Shown: piece after piece, positions 14,938-24,459 of the stretch
How the letters are laid out: each line of letters opens with the position of its first letter
How positions within the stretch are numbered: the stretch's first letter is position 1
Source of the DNA: Gammaproteobacteria bacterium
GTDB taxonomy: Bacteria > Pseudomonadota > Gammaproteobacteria > GCA-001735895
DNA length: 64,000 nucleotides
Assembly (NCBI GenBank): GCA_030066085.1
Contig: JASJCI010000006.1
Coordinates: forward strand, 62,001-126,000
Direction: 5' to 3'
Position numbers and translations under genes: made by a program
The notes under the pieces: model-generated
Database searches by the model: none
What the model was told of the DNA's origin: nothing
What the model saw: only the letters and a program-made list of their open reading frames with translations

Positions 14938-15735
14938 TTAATCGAGCAGCCGCCGCCGGATCGCGGCGAGGCGGCAGGCATGATTGGAGTAAATCCACTC
15001 GATACCGCGATTGAGCTCGCGATACAGGCAGAAACGCGAAGCGATGAATCCCGTGCCCACGTGCTGACCCCGCGTCGCGTGCCGCTGTACCAGCCGGTTG
15101 CCCAGTAACAGGTACTGGCCGCCGATACCGCCGAAGTCACGCTGCATGGCCTGCGCGCTGATGGCGGCCACGTTCAGTTCGGCCACGACGATGAATGCCG
15201 GCTCGCCGGCAAAGTCCATCGGCGTGAACAGCTCGGGCGCAAGCGCGAGCACGTGGTAATCCTCGCCCGGGGTCAGCGGCGCAAACAGCGCCTGCAACGT
15301 GGCTCGCTTGCGCGCGTGATCGGTCAGCGAGTCTCGCTTGAGTTCCATCATCAGGTGCATGGCGCGGCCATAACGTTCGATGACCTCGGCCAGCGTCGGT
15401 ACCTCGGGCAGGCGGCGGCGCAGTTCCGCGAAATCGACCTCGGCCACGGCAAGGTCGACGCCGAATACGCGCCTGGCGTCGGGATCGTGGATGACCACGG
15501 GCTGGTAGTCACGCGTCCAGCGCAGGTCGAACTCGATTCCCCAGACTCCGCCCGCGCGGGCCGCATCGAACGCGGCCAGCGTGTTTTCACGCACGCGCCG
15601 GTTATCGTGTTCACCGCGATGCGAAATGATCTTGCAGGCCTGCAGGCGCGCACGTGAAGGCCGCGACCGCGGCCAGGCCGCGAACAGTTGATCGGCCAGC
15701 CACTGCGCGGCGAGTTCGAGTCGAAACCTCAGCAT
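14938..15735 (-). CDS. Glycerophosphodiester phosphodiesterase family protein
   Basis: A 265-residue TIM-barrel protein that would hydrolyse glycerophosphodiesters to glycerol-3-phosphate and an alcohol. GDPD motifs are clear: SHRGEHDNRRVRENTLAAF, then GIEFDLRWTRDYQPVVIHDP and LMMELKRD. The start MLRFRLELAAQW at 15735 is chosen because upstream sequence in the same frame is unlike the family. There is no signal peptide, so it is probably cytosolic. It stands alone between dnr and a small hypothetical gene. Confidence 0.85.
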   Translation of the reverse strand: MLRFRLELAAQWLADQLFAAWPRSRPSRARLQACKIISHRGEHDNRRVRENTLAAFDAARAGGVWGIEFDLRWTRDYQPVVIHDPDARRVFGVDLAVAEVDFAELRRRLPEVPTLAEVIERYGRAMHLMMELKRDSLTDHARKRATLQALFAPLTPGEDYHVLALAPELFTPMDFAGEPAFIVVAELNVAAISAQAMQRDFGGIGGQYLLLGNRLVQRHATRGQHVGTGFIASRFCLYRELNRGIEWIYSNHACRLAAIRRRLLD

Positions 15736-16054
15736 CGCGTGACTCCCGCGCGGTGTTGCGTCAACTTGCCGCTTGCACGCCGCTGGCAAAGATCGCGCGC
15801 ATGCGGCGCGCGCGGCAACGGGCCCATGGTATCGCGGACGACGGTTCTCATGCGCCAACTCTACCCCGCATCGCGGGTCGAGGTCTAACGAATCGCTTGC
15901 GGCGAACCGGGGCTGGCGAATCAGCCGGGCAATGTCGGCAAAGCCCAACCGGTTCGCCGCGGGGATCGGTGACAAAAAATATCCCCGCGCGCGCGGGGAC
16001 AAAACGTTGCTTGCGCGGGCAGGCGCAAACTACGAGGGATCAGGAAAGAGTGCG
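15736..16054. other. Intergenic stretch with GC-rich hairpins
   Basis: No convincing gene. Between 15958 and 15998 there are two overlapping palindromes: CGCGGGGAT paired with ATCCCCGCG (15958-15966 and 15981-15989), and CCCCGCGCGCGCGGGG (15983-15998). These belong to the same ATCCCCGC hairpin type seen near 4350. They could act as a terminator for the minus-strand gene ending at 16055. Confidence 0.6.
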
Positions 16055-16288
16055 TCAGCCGCTGCGAGCTTTTTCGCGCACTGACTGCAGGCGTTTGTTG
16101 AGGAAACGCAGTTCGGACACCAGGTAGCGCCTGCGACCCGATTCGAGCTGCGACGCGTTGGCCATGTCGACCTGCTCGTTGAGGCTGTTGATCGAGCGCA
16201 CCAGCTTGATTTCATCGATCGCAAGACCGATTTGGCGCAGCACGCAGCGGGTCGTCAGCGGATCGATGTGGATGTTGACCTGGCCCAT
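16055..16288 (-). CDS. Small conserved-looking protein of unknown function
   Basis: A 77-residue soluble, charged and mostly helical protein (MGQVNIHIDPLTTRCVLRQI at the start). There is no membrane segment or metal motif. Codon use is normal for the region and the frame is the only sensible one between the GDPD and sirtuin genes. I do not recognise the family. Confidence 0.6.
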   Translation of the reverse strand: MGQVNIHIDPLTTRCVLRQIGLAIDEIKLVRSINSLNEQVDMANASQLESGRRRYLVSELRFLNKRLQSVREKARSG

Positions 16289-16441
16289 TATTGTTCTCGC
16301 GGTATCGTTACGAACGGGCTTTATATGCGGCAGCGCGAGCGGGAACTGTGACTCAATTCCGATCCGGGCCCGTTTTGCCGCCCTGGCACGGCCGCAATTC
16401 GCGTCGCTGTGATTCGGGTCAGGTTTATTTCGCGCAGCGCG

Positions 16442-17251
16442 TCACGTTTTTGCGAGCGCCGCGGTCAGCGCCCCGGCACAGTCCTGCTCGATCTTGTGCG
16501 TCAGCAGGTCATCCGCGCGCGTCTTGCCGAGGTTGATCGCAACCAGCGGCATATCCAGCTCGGCCGCGCGCCGGGCGAAGCGAAATCCCGAGTAGATCAT
16601 CAGTGACGAGCCCACCACCAGCATTGCATCGGCGCGTTCGAGCGCGGCGAAACTCTCGCTGACGCGCGCGGGCGGCACGGTTTCGCCGAAAAAAACCACT
16701 TCGGGTTTGAGCACGCCCCCGCAGGCTTCGCAGGCCGGCAGGCGCAGCGTCGCGCTATCGAAGGCATCGAGCCGGGCATCGCCGTCGGGCAGGCTGATCG
16801 CGTCGAGACCGGCGAGACCCGGGTTGAGATCCAGCAGGCGTCGCTGCATGACTTCGCGCGCCAGCGAGTTGCCGCAGTCGATGCAGGCCACGCGCGCCAG
16901 CGATCCGTGCAGCTCGGTGACCGCGTGACTGCCGGCGCGCTGCTGCAGGCCATCGACATTCTGGGTCACGATGCGCTCCACCCTGCCACGGCGCTCGAGT
17001 TCGGTCAGCGCGTGGTGCGCGGCGTTGGGCTCGGCGCGGCGAAAGTGCTTCCAGCCGACCCAGGAACGCGCCCAGTAGCGCTGGCGCGCGCTTTCGCGAT
17101 CGACGAACTCGCGGTACTCCATCGGCCGCCGGTGCTTCCACTCACCACGCTCATCACGGTAATCCGGTATACCGGACGCGGTGCTGATACCGGCGCCGGT
17201 GAGCACAAAAATCGACTCGTGTTGCTGCAGGAAATCGGTCAGTTCAAGCAT
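16442..17251 (-). CDS. cobB: NAD-dependent protein deacylase, Sir2 family
   Basis: A 269-residue sirtuin that removes acyl groups from lysine using NAD. The Rossmann signature is FVLTGAGISTASGIPDYR, the catalytic region TQNVDGLQQRAGS with ELHGS, and the zinc finger CIDC...CEAC. The sequence also has VVFFGETVP and GSSLMIYSG for NAD binding. Compared with E. coli CobB the zinc-finger insertion is longer, as in sirtuins of class II type. No operon partner is apparent. Confidence 0.92.
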   Translation of the reverse strand: MLELTDFLQQHESIFVLTGAGISTASGIPDYRDERGEWKHRRPMEYREFVDRESARQRYWARSWVGWKHFRRAEPNAAHHALTELERRGRVERIVTQNVDGLQQRAGSHAVTELHGSLARVACIDCGNSLAREVMQRRLLDLNPGLAGLDAISLPDGDARLDAFDSATLRLPACEACGGVLKPEVVFFGETVPPARVSESFAALERADAMLVVGSSLMIYSGFRFARRAAELDMPLVAINLGKTRADDLLTHKIEQDCAGALTAALAKT

Positions 17252-17508
17252 GCGCCAGGCCCGTTTATCGAAGGTAGTTGATCCACCACTGCATACGTTA
17301 TGCCGGCAATTCCGGACTCATTCGCCAGCGCGACCACAGCGTAATTTCCGCGACAGCGCCGGGCCGTGGCCGCTCGCCCAGATCCGCATCGACCAACCGC
17401 TGATCCCGCAAGCTCGAGTCCGTCTGCCGGAACGTCGACCAGTTTGCCCGCGCGGGCACCGCTCGAACAAGGCTTTTATTCCCGCGAGGCAGTCATTATG
17501 ATGCCGCT

Positions 17509-18558
17509 ATGAGCCTTGCGACGACCTGCATCGGCGCCTATCCCAAACCCGGCTACGTGGCGATCGGCAACTTCAGCGAGACCGACCACCAGGACGACGG
17601 CGTCACGCGCGCGTTCACCTATACCCAGGACGACGCCGACCAGGTACCGGAAGCCTTGCTGCAGCGCGCCACCCGCGAAGCGCTCGAGGACCAGATTGCC
17701 TGCGGTATCGATGTTCCGACCGATGGCGAACAGCGACGCGAAAACTACATCCACTATCATTGCCGGCACCTGCGCGGCATCGATTTCGACCACCTGACCA
17801 CGCGCGTGCATCGCAACGGCGCGGCGGTGGCGGATCTGCCGACCATCAGCGAACGAATCGAGCCTCGCGGCGAGCACTTTCTCGACCGCGACTTCCGCCT
17901 GGCCCAGTCGTTTTCGTCCCGCCCGGTAAAGCTGACGGTGCCGGGACCGCTGTCGATCATGGATACCACCGCCAATACTTACTACCGGGACGAGCGCCGG
18001 CTGGCGTTCGATCTCGCTGCTGCACTGAACTACGAAATCCGCGCGCTGGCCGCGGCCGGCTGCCGCTATATCCAGGTCGACGAACCGCTGTTCGTGCGCC
18101 AGGTCGACGCGGCGCTCGACTACGGCGTCGAGGCACTCGAACTTTGTTTCGACGGTATCGATGCCGACGTTACCCGCGTCATGCATATGTGCTGCGGTTA
18201 TCCCGGACACCTCGATGACAACGACTATCTCAAGGCCGATCCCGGGTGTTATTTCCGCCTTGCCGACGCGATCGACCGCAGCAGCGTGCAACAGGTTTCG
18301 ATCGAGGATGCGCACTGCCTGAACGATTTGAACCTGCTCGAGCGTTTTACCGATACCACGGTGCTGCTCGGCGTGATTGCTATCGCCAGCAGCCGGATCG
18401 AATCGGTCGAAGCGATCGCGGCACGCCTCGCGGCAGCCCTCGAGCATATCGACCGCGAGCGCCTGGTCGCGGCGCCCGACTGCGGCCTGACCATGCTGGA
18501 CCGCGAACTCGCGATGGCCAAGCTGAGCAACATGTGCGCCGCGGCCGCGGCCGTGTGA
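17509..18558 (+). CDS. Cobalamin-independent methionine synthase-like protein (MetE C-terminal domain)
   Basis: A 349-residue protein that matches only the catalytic half of MetE. Zinc/homocysteine-site features are visible: YIQVDEPLF, HMCCGYPGH and a terminal AAPDCGLTML with the last zinc Cys. The N-terminal MetE domain is absent, which is typical of archaeal-type core MetE and of stand-alone methyltransferases acting with other methyl donors. It overlaps the next gene by 4 bases (GTGA). Methyl donor and acceptor are not determined. Confidence 0.85.
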   Translation: MSLATTCIGAYPKPGYVAIGNFSETDHQDDGVTRAFTYTQDDADQVPEALLQRATREALEDQIACGIDVPTDGEQRRENYIHYHCRHLRGIDFDHLTTRVHRNGAAVADLPTISERIEPRGEHFLDRDFRLAQSFSSRPVKLTVPGPLSIMDTTANTYYRDERRLAFDLAAALNYEIRALAAAGCRYIQVDEPLFVRQVDAALDYGVEALELCFDGIDADVTRVMHMCCGYPGHLDDNDYLKADPGCYFRLADAIDRSSVQQVSIEDAHCLNDLNLLERFTDTTVLLGVIAIASSRIESVEAIAARLAAALEHIDRERLVAAPDCGLTMLDRELAMAKLSNMCAAAAAV

Positions 18559-19562
18559 GCAGGATCGTGACCGAAAAGCTGGCGCAGAAGCGAATCATCT
18601 ACGTCCACGGCCTCGGCTCCAAACCGCCGCTGGCTGTCTCGCACGACCTCTGGCGCCACGCGCTGACCGAGAACATCCGGGTGGTAAATCCGCTGCTGGC
18701 CGCCGAACTCGACCACCTGCCCGAAGTGTTCGAATCGGCCTACTGGGCCGACGTGATCCCGCACCACATCCCCGACACCGCCGACTACTGCCGTAAGCTG
18801 CGGGTACAGGTCGAACGCGTAATCGCCGAGCGGCGCGACATCCGCGACGCCTTTCACGTCGGCCTGGGTGAAAAGCTGGGCGGGTTCTTCCAGGATCGCG
18901 GCCTCGACCTGGTCAAGTTGATCGCCGGCGCGCTGGCGGTCAAGGACGACGTGATGACCGGTTTCCTGCGCGAAACCGAACTCTACGCGGAGGACCAGTA
19001 CATCTCCGACCAGATGCGTGCGCCGCTGGAACAGGCGCTCAGGCGAGCCTGGAACGAGGGGCGCGACGTCGCGGTATTGACTCACAGCATGGGAAGTTTC
19101 ATCGCCTACGACGTGCTGTGGCGCTTTTCCCACCGGCAGACCGACGGTTTCGCCGCCTACCGCAACCGGCGCGTGCAGATGTTCGTCACGCTCGGTTCAC
19201 CGCTCGGTGATAGCAGCGTGCGCGACCTGCTGTTCGCCAGGCATCACGCGCGCCACGGCATGCGGCAGTTTCTGACCAACATCGATTTCTGGCACAACTA
19301 TGCCTGTCTCGGTGACGTGGTCGCGCATCAGAAGAATTTCGCCGAGATATTTTTCGCCCCGATGCGCGAACTCGGCCTGTTCCCGCGGCGCAAACGCTTC
19401 CGCAGCATCGACTACGCCGACCTGCACAACCCGTTCGAGGTCGTCAGCCACAGGGGCAACCGCAACCGCAACCGGCGCAATCCGCACAAGTCCTTCGGTT
19501 ACCTCGTGCAGCCCCGGCTCGGCACCTGGATCGAGGATTTCCTGCTCGGACGCCTGCGCTGA
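18555..19562 (+). CDS. Alpha/beta-hydrolase-like protein of unknown function
   Basis: A 335-residue cytosolic protein beginning RIIYVHGLGSKPP, a typical alpha/beta-hydrolase start. The nucleophile elbow is LTHSMGSFIAYDVL, with VTLGSPLG and DFWHNYACLGDVV further on. Start is GTG at 18555 overlapping the MetE-like stop; GTG at 18567 is an alternative. The C-terminus is very basic (RGNRNRNRRNPHK). The substrate is unknown; coupling to the MetE-like gene suggests a shared pathway, but I cannot name it. Confidence 0.75.
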   Translation: MSRIVTEKLAQKRIIYVHGLGSKPPLAVSHDLWRHALTENIRVVNPLLAAELDHLPEVFESAYWADVIPHHIPDTADYCRKLRVQVERVIAERRDIRDAFHVGLGEKLGGFFQDRGLDLVKLIAGALAVKDDVMTGFLRETELYAEDQYISDQMRAPLEQALRRAWNEGRDVAVLTHSMGSFIAYDVLWRFSHRQTDGFAAYRNRRVQMFVTLGSPLGDSSVRDLLFARHHARHGMRQFLTNIDFWHNYACLGDVVAHQKNFAEIFFAPMRELGLFPRRKRFRSIDYADLHNPFEVVSHRGNRNRNRRNPHKSFGYLVQPRLGTWIEDFLLGRLR

Positions 19563-19818
19563 GCGTTTACGTCACGCGCTGTTAACGCGCGCCAGGATGC
19601 AACGCGCGCGAAGATGTTTGCGGTGGATTGAATTGCGCGGTGCTTGCTCAGCCTGATCAAACCGACAAACTGGCTCGATGTTTCTCCGTCATCCCGCATC
19701 GGCGGACCGCCGCGCAAGCGGGGTCTCGTGCGGACCTCGGGGGGCTCGCCTATGTCGGAGAACAACAAACCGGGAGACGAGGAAAAAGGGGCTCGGATCC
19801 GGCAGGCGGATATCGGAA

Positions 19819-21378
19819 TCAGTCGTTGAAACTGCAGATCTTGTTGCGGCCGGTCTGCTTGGCCTGGTAAAGGCTGATGTCGGCCTGCTCCAGCAACAGG
19901 GTGGAACTCTTGTCGTACAGCGGCATCATCGCCGCGACGCCGATGCTGACCGTGACCACCGGCGCGACATTCGAGGATACGTGCGCGATCGCGGCTTCTT
20001 CCACCGAGCTTCGACAGTACTCGGCGACGGCAATCGCTCCCTCGGTATCGGTCTCCGGCAGCAGCGCGACGAATTCCTCGCCGCCGTAACGCGCCACCAG
20101 GTCGCCCGAACGCTGCATGCAGTCGCTGAGGATACGCGCCACCGATACCAGGCAATCGTCACCCTGCAGGTGCCCGTGCTGGTCGTTGTATTCCTTGAAG
20201 TGGTCGACGTCGATCATCAGCAGCGCCAGCGACTTGCCCGCGCGCGCGCTGCGCCCCCACTCCGACATCAGCCGCAGGTCGAACTCGCGCCGGTTGCAGA
20301 TCGACGTCAGCGCATCGATGCGCGCGATATTGTTGAGCTGAATCTGCGAACGCCGTGCCTTGAGGTGCATGTTGAGACGCGCCTGCAGCACGCGTGGATG
20401 AAACGGCTTGGCGATGAAGTCGGCCGCACCGGCGTCGAACGCGGATACCTCGGCCTGGGTCGACGGATCGTCGGACACGAAAATGACCGGCACCGCGATA
20501 TCGAGGTCGGAATCGGTCGAATCGCGCCACCAGTCGGTACTGTCCACGTCACCCAGCAAATCGGTATCGACGATGACCAGGTCCGGCATATCCTGCTGCA
20601 CCGCGGTTGCTGACAGCGTACTGAAATCCGGCACGATCTCGACCTGGGTATTGCGCATCTGCTCGACGATCATACGCACGCTGGCCTCGTCGCTATCGAG
20701 TACCAGGATGCGCGGCATATCGGTAATTTCCGAGGCCACCCGCCAGCCATCACCCGCGATCAGCGAACCGCTCTGCAGGAACGCGTCCAGTTCGGGCTCC
20801 AGTGGAAAGCCCACGACGGTCTCGCCGCGGCCGTTGATCAGTATCGGCAGCTGGCGATCAAAACCGTCGTTCTCGTTCCAGCAACGCTGCCATGCCATCA
20901 GTTCGTCGTCCAGGTCCCCTTCCACGGCGACCTGCACCCCGAGCTGCTCGACCAGCGCATCGAGCAATGCTGCATCGGATATGTCGGCGCCGTCGATCCA
21001 GAGCGCGCGGAAAATGCGACGACGCAGCTCCGCGGCCTTGTCCGGGTGACGCCGGTTGACCGCGGCATACAGTTTCGAAGCGGCCGCGCTGGCAGGCCGA
21101 AAAACGGGAACATTGATCGCGGTCGACGGCGCCCGGCTGCGCACTTCGGCGATCTCGGCGGTGAGTTCGCTCAGCACCTCGAAACCGGTCCTTCGGCTCG
21201 ACGCGCGCGGCGCGTGATCGACCACGCGAAAATCGACGCGGTCGTCCAGCCCGAGCGCATGCAGGCGTTCGTTCAGGGCGTGACAGAACGGGCAGTTGAA
21301 ATCAGCATAAACGATAAAGCTGCCGACTTCCGAATCCTCGATCCCCGCCTCGCTCGGTGTTGGATTTTCTATACCCAT
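19819..21378 (-). CDS. DsbA-like / response receiver / GGDEF fusion, probable diguanylate cyclase
   Basis: A 519-residue protein with three parts. Residues 20-200 form a DsbA/HCCA-isomerase-like thioredoxin domain with CPFC at 29-32 (VYADFNCPFCHALN) and the cis-Pro-like DRQLPILING. Residues about 213-335 are a receiver domain (RILVLDSDE, then DLVIVDTD with a likely phospho-Asp, and AKPF). Residues 350-519 are a GGDEF domain with an intact GGEEF and the inhibitory RSGD five residues upstream. There is no signal peptide or membrane helix, so it is cytosolic. It should make cyclic di-GMP under phosphorylation and perhaps thiol-redox control. The fusion is unusual. Confidence 0.88.
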   Translation of the reverse strand: MGIENPTPSEAGIEDSEVGSFIVYADFNCPFCHALNERLHALGLDDRVDFRVVDHAPRASSRRTGFEVLSELTAEIAEVRSRAPSTAINVPVFRPASAAASKLYAAVNRRHPDKAAELRRRIFRALWIDGADISDAALLDALVEQLGVQVAVEGDLDDELMAWQRCWNENDGFDRQLPILINGRGETVVGFPLEPELDAFLQSGSLIAGDGWRVASEITDMPRILVLDSDEASVRMIVEQMRNTQVEIVPDFSTLSATAVQQDMPDLVIVDTDLLGDVDSTDWWRDSTDSDLDIAVPVIFVSDDPSTQAEVSAFDAGAADFIAKPFHPRVLQARLNMHLKARRSQIQLNNIARIDALTSICNRREFDLRLMSEWGRSARAGKSLALLMIDVDHFKEYNDQHGHLQGDDCLVSVARILSDCMQRSGDLVARYGGEEFVALLPETDTEGAIAVAEYCRSSVEEAAIAHVSSNVAPVVTVSIGVAAMMPLYDKSSTLLLEQADISLYQAKQTGRNKICSFND

Positions 21379-21579
21379 TCCCCTTGCTTCGGCTTTTTTG
21401 ACGACATTCTCCAGATGCGCTGGCGCCGCATTATATGCGATTCCAGCCAGCTTGTTTAGAAGCGGACAGCTACGGCATCAGCCTGGTTTCGATAACAGGC
21501 CGATACCTCCGCCAGGCTGCGCAGCGACAGGCGCCTGTGGTATCTTGTTGGCGGCAGGCTACCCGCACAGACGCTCGTC

Positions 21580-22890
21580 ATGGCAATCAGGCATATCATC
21601 GGACCGCTTTTACTGACGCTCCTGCTGGGCCTGTTACTCTACCTGCTGGTTGCGCAGCAACTGCCGCCGGCGCCGCCCAACACGACCAGCGACAGGCCGC
21701 CGGCGCCGCCCGCGGTCACCTCGTCGGCAGTCAGCGACCAGGCCGCGATCAAGCCCGCAAGCGCTATCGCCAGGGCGATACCGGGCGAGGTGCCTGCCGC
21801 GCAAACGCCGGGGCGCAAAACCCTCGAAATCCACGGCCGCATCGTCGATCGCGACGGGCGGCCGCTCGAATCCGTGGTAGTTGCCGAGGAACGCTACCAC
21901 CAGCGCACGCACAGTGACAGCGACGGTCGCTACCGCTTGCGGCTCGAGTTTCCGCGCCATCGCTACCCGGTGCTGCACTTCCTGCGTAGCGGTTACGCTG
22001 GTGCGCGCATCGAGCTCGGTCAGCGGGAGCTCGATCCCGCGGCGACCTTTCGGCTCGACGTCGAGCTGGTCGACGCGCTCGACTCGGTCACGCTGGCGGG
22101 CTGGGTGAGCGATCAAAACGGCATCGGTATCGGTGACGCGCGGGTCGAGCTCAGCGTCGCTGACGCGCCCGACCAGGAGAGTTTTTATCTCACCGATTTT
22201 ACCGATGCACGCGGCAACTTCAGCTTCGAAGGCGTACGCGCGGGCCAGGCCTACGCTCTCGTGGTCGATCACACGCCGCATCATCCGCGCTACCGCGACA
22301 GCGCTCTCGTCGTTGGCCCTGACCCCGCGCCGCTGCACATCGAGTTGCCGGCACTGCGCTTCGTCGATGTCGAAGGCATGCTGCTGACGCGCGACGCGTT
22401 GCCGGTAAGCAACTATGAAATCCACGTCACCAACCTGACCACGGGTACCCACAAAAGCACGATCGTCAGCGACTCCAGCGGTTATTTCCGCCTGCAGCAG
22501 TTTCCGACGGGCGAAATCGACCTGTCGACTCGCGGACCCGAGCTTTACCGCATCACCGGCCTACGTATCGACGCCGACAATTACCAGAACCTGGTACTGA
22601 CGATCGATCGCGGGGACTATTACCTGTCCGGCTGGGTCAGCGACGAGAACGGCATAGCGCTGGAAAATGCCATGGTCACGGTGGATCGTGAGTTCAGCCA
22701 GGGGTCCTTACAGTATCAGAGCTATCGCTCCGGCGGTACCGACCGCGACGGCGCTTTTGCCTTCGACAATCTCGGCGGCGGCGAACACCGCGTAACTGCC
22801 TACGCCTGGGGATACGAAAAACAGGAGACCAGCCTGCGTTTCGACAGCCCGGCCAGGACCCTGCATTTTCGCCTGCGGCCATCGCCGTAA
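21580..22890 (+). CDS. Membrane-anchored protein with carboxypeptidase-regulatory-like repeats
   Basis: A 436-residue protein with one N-terminal helix (IIGPLLLTLLLGLLLYLLV), a Pro/Ala-rich linker (residues 30-75), then several beta-sandwich repeats of the CarboxypepD_reg type. The repeat signature is seen as IHGRIVDRDGRPLES, LAGWVSDQNGIGI and LSGWVSDENGIAL, each followed by TDxxGxFxF. The repeats lie in the periplasm and probably bind ligands or stiffen a structure. There is no catalytic motif and no close neighbour to suggest a partner. Confidence 0.78.
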   Translation: MAIRHIIGPLLLTLLLGLLLYLLVAQQLPPAPPNTTSDRPPAPPAVTSSAVSDQAAIKPASAIARAIPGEVPAAQTPGRKTLEIHGRIVDRDGRPLESVVVAEERYHQRTHSDSDGRYRLRLEFPRHRYPVLHFLRSGYAGARIELGQRELDPAATFRLDVELVDALDSVTLAGWVSDQNGIGIGDARVELSVADAPDQESFYLTDFTDARGNFSFEGVRAGQAYALVVDHTPHHPRYRDSALVVGPDPAPLHIELPALRFVDVEGMLLTRDALPVSNYEIHVTNLTTGTHKSTIVSDSSGYFRLQQFPTGEIDLSTRGPELYRITGLRIDADNYQNLVLTIDRGDYYLSGWVSDENGIALENAMVTVDREFSQGSLQYQSYRSGGTDRDGAFAFDNLGGGEHRVTAYAWGYEKQETSLRFDSPARTLHFRLRPSP

Positions 22891-23321
22891 CCGACACCCG
22901 CGGCCGACGCTGATCGGCGAGGCGGTAAAAGTCGTATACTGCAGCGGCCGGTCCGCCAGGCACACCGCAAGCGGCCGGTGCGGTGCAACCGATCTGGTAC
23001 AGGCCGGGTACTGGCGCCCCGGCCGGTTTAATCGCCGTGTCCACGGACGCGGACGTCGAAGCAGGAACAAGAGAGAGACATTGCGGGTATCCAGGCGTTA
23101 CCAGTTCGAATTCAGGCACCCGGTCGAGCGGCTGCAAGGTTGCGGCCGCGCTGGCGAAATCACGATGCCGCACAGCCTTATCGAGGATCCCGTGGCAGCC
23201 GAACTGCTGCGTAACCAGGCCGTCGACACTCGCGCCATCGAGCTCAAGGGTTGCGAGCGCCCGCAGCCAGCGGTCGGTTTCAGCCCGGTCGTGCAAATGC
23301 CATCGCGGGCAGCGGCAGGCG
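22891..23321. other. Intergenic stretch without convincing gene
   Basis: Open frames on both strands cross this stretch but have poor composition and no recognisable motif. The frame that runs into the GIY-YIG gene from 22983 is not supported before the ATG at 23322. No strong hairpin was noticed. Confidence 0.5.
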
Positions 23322-23588
23322 ATGCCGGCTAACTGGAGCGTATACATCATCGAGGCCAGTGACGCATCGCTGTACACCGGGATCTCGACCGACCCCGAGC
23401 GCCGCTTTGCCGAGCACGTGGAGGGGGCGAAGGGCGCACGCTATTTCGGCGGGCGCGCGCCGGTACGTATCGTCTACCGCGAGGACGGCCACGATCGCAG
23501 CAGCGCCAGCCGGCGCGAGGCGGAAATCAAGCGACTGTCGCGCGCGCAAAAGCTCGGCCTGATTGCCGGCTGGAGCGGGCGCGACTGA
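23322..23588 (+). CDS. GIY-YIG nuclease-superfamily protein (UPF0213/YhbQ type)
   Basis: An 88-residue single-domain protein. The GIY-YIG motif appears as VYIIEASDASLYTGIS, followed by RRFAEHVEGAKGARY and the conserved EAEIKRLSRAQK. Family members are small nuclease-fold proteins involved in DNA metabolism. ATG at 23322 gives the normal N-terminus. Confidence 0.85.
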   Translation: MPANWSVYIIEASDASLYTGISTDPERRFAEHVEGAKGARYFGGRAPVRIVYREDGHDRSSASRREAEIKRLSRAQKLGLIAGWSGRD

Positions 23589-23672
23589 CGTGTACGCCGG
23601 GCAGCAAAAACAGGCACTTGCGCCGGTAACGCACCGTATACTGCACGGACAACCGATATCGGCTCACCCGGC

Positions 23673-24311
23673 ATGAAGCAGACACCCGACCTTTACCTCG
23701 ACCCGGACGGAGAGAAAATACCTTTGCCCGACGCCGACCTTACCCTGTGGCAGCAGGTCGATCTCGGTATCGCTCCGGCCGATCTGCTGGCAGCGCTGAT
23801 CGACGAGTGCAACTGGCGGCAGGACTCGGTGACGCTGTTCGGCAAGACCCACCCGCAACCGCGCCTGACCGCCTGGCACGGCGACGCCGCGTATCGCTAT
23901 TCGGGACTCACGCTGCAGCCGGCAGCATGGACCACGCGCCTGCAGCAGATCCGCGAGCGGGTCGAGCGGCTGACCGGGCATGACTTCAACAGCGTGCTGC
24001 TCAATTATTACCGCGACCAGCAGGACTGTATGGGTATGCACAGCGACGACGAGGCCGAGCTCGGGCCGCGGCCGGCGATCGCGTCGCTGAGCCTGGGTGC
24101 CGAGCGCGATTTCCGCTTCAAGCACCGCGCCCGCCGCGATCTCGCAACCGTCAAGCTGCCGCTGCGGTCGGGCAGTCTGCTGCTGATGGCCGGCGATACC
24201 CAGCGCCACTGGCGTCACGGCATCGCCCGTCAGCGTAAACCCTGCGGCCCCCGTATCAACCTGACCTTTCGCCGCATTATCGCCGCGCCCGGGGAAAAGC
24301 CGCGAGCATAA
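23673..24311 (+). CDS. AlkB-like 2-oxoglutarate/Fe(II) dioxygenase
   Basis: A 212-residue enzyme of the AlkB family, which oxidatively removes alkyl groups from damaged bases. Substrate- and iron-site motifs are LLNYYRDQQDCMGMHSDDE (HxD), the distal His in QRHWRHGI, and the 2-oxoglutarate signature RINLTFR. The layout NYYRDGxDxxxxHxD is like the ALKBH2/3-type bacterial group rather than E. coli AlkB. It stands alone, followed by a palindromic repeat. Confidence 0.9.
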   Translation: MKQTPDLYLDPDGEKIPLPDADLTLWQQVDLGIAPADLLAALIDECNWRQDSVTLFGKTHPQPRLTAWHGDAAYRYSGLTLQPAAWTTRLQQIRERVERLTGHDFNSVLLNYYRDQQDCMGMHSDDEAELGPRPAIASLSLGAERDFRFKHRARRDLATVKLPLRSGSLLLMAGDTQRHWRHGIARQRKPCGPRINLTFRRIIAAPGEKPRA

Positions 24312-24340
24312 AAACCAGGCCGATCCGACCCTGGCCTGTA

Positions 24341-24400
24341 AACCGGGGTCAGAGCGCAGTTTTTACTAATATAAGCGGAAACCGTGCTCTGACCCCGGTT
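24341..24400. repeat. Inverted-repeat element, copy A (AACCGGGGTCAGAGC ends)
   Basis: Perfect 15-bp inverted ends, AACCGGGGTCAGAGC at 24341-24355 and GCTCTGACCCCGGTT at 24386-24400, around a 30-base core. The core (TTTTTACTAATATAAGCGGAAAC) matches copy B at 55053-55110 in the reverse orientation. It sits between convergent genes. The GGGGTCAGAG type of palindrome is common in proteobacterial genomes and is reminiscent of elements moved by REP-associated transposases. Confidence 0.85.
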
Positions 24401-24459
24401 ATCGATCCGGTTATCGATCAGGTTGCACTGGCGCTGCTTGCGCCGGTATTCCGGGGGTA

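Noticed and set aside
14873-14998. Longer Dnr-like protein from ATG at 14998
   Set aside because: Adds 42 residues unlike the family and overlaps the GDPD gene end; TTG at 14872 with GGAG fits better.
22694-23377. 227-residue minus-strand open frame
   Set aside because: Overlaps the end of the repeat-domain gene and the GIY-YIG gene, has poor composition toward its C-terminus and no motif.
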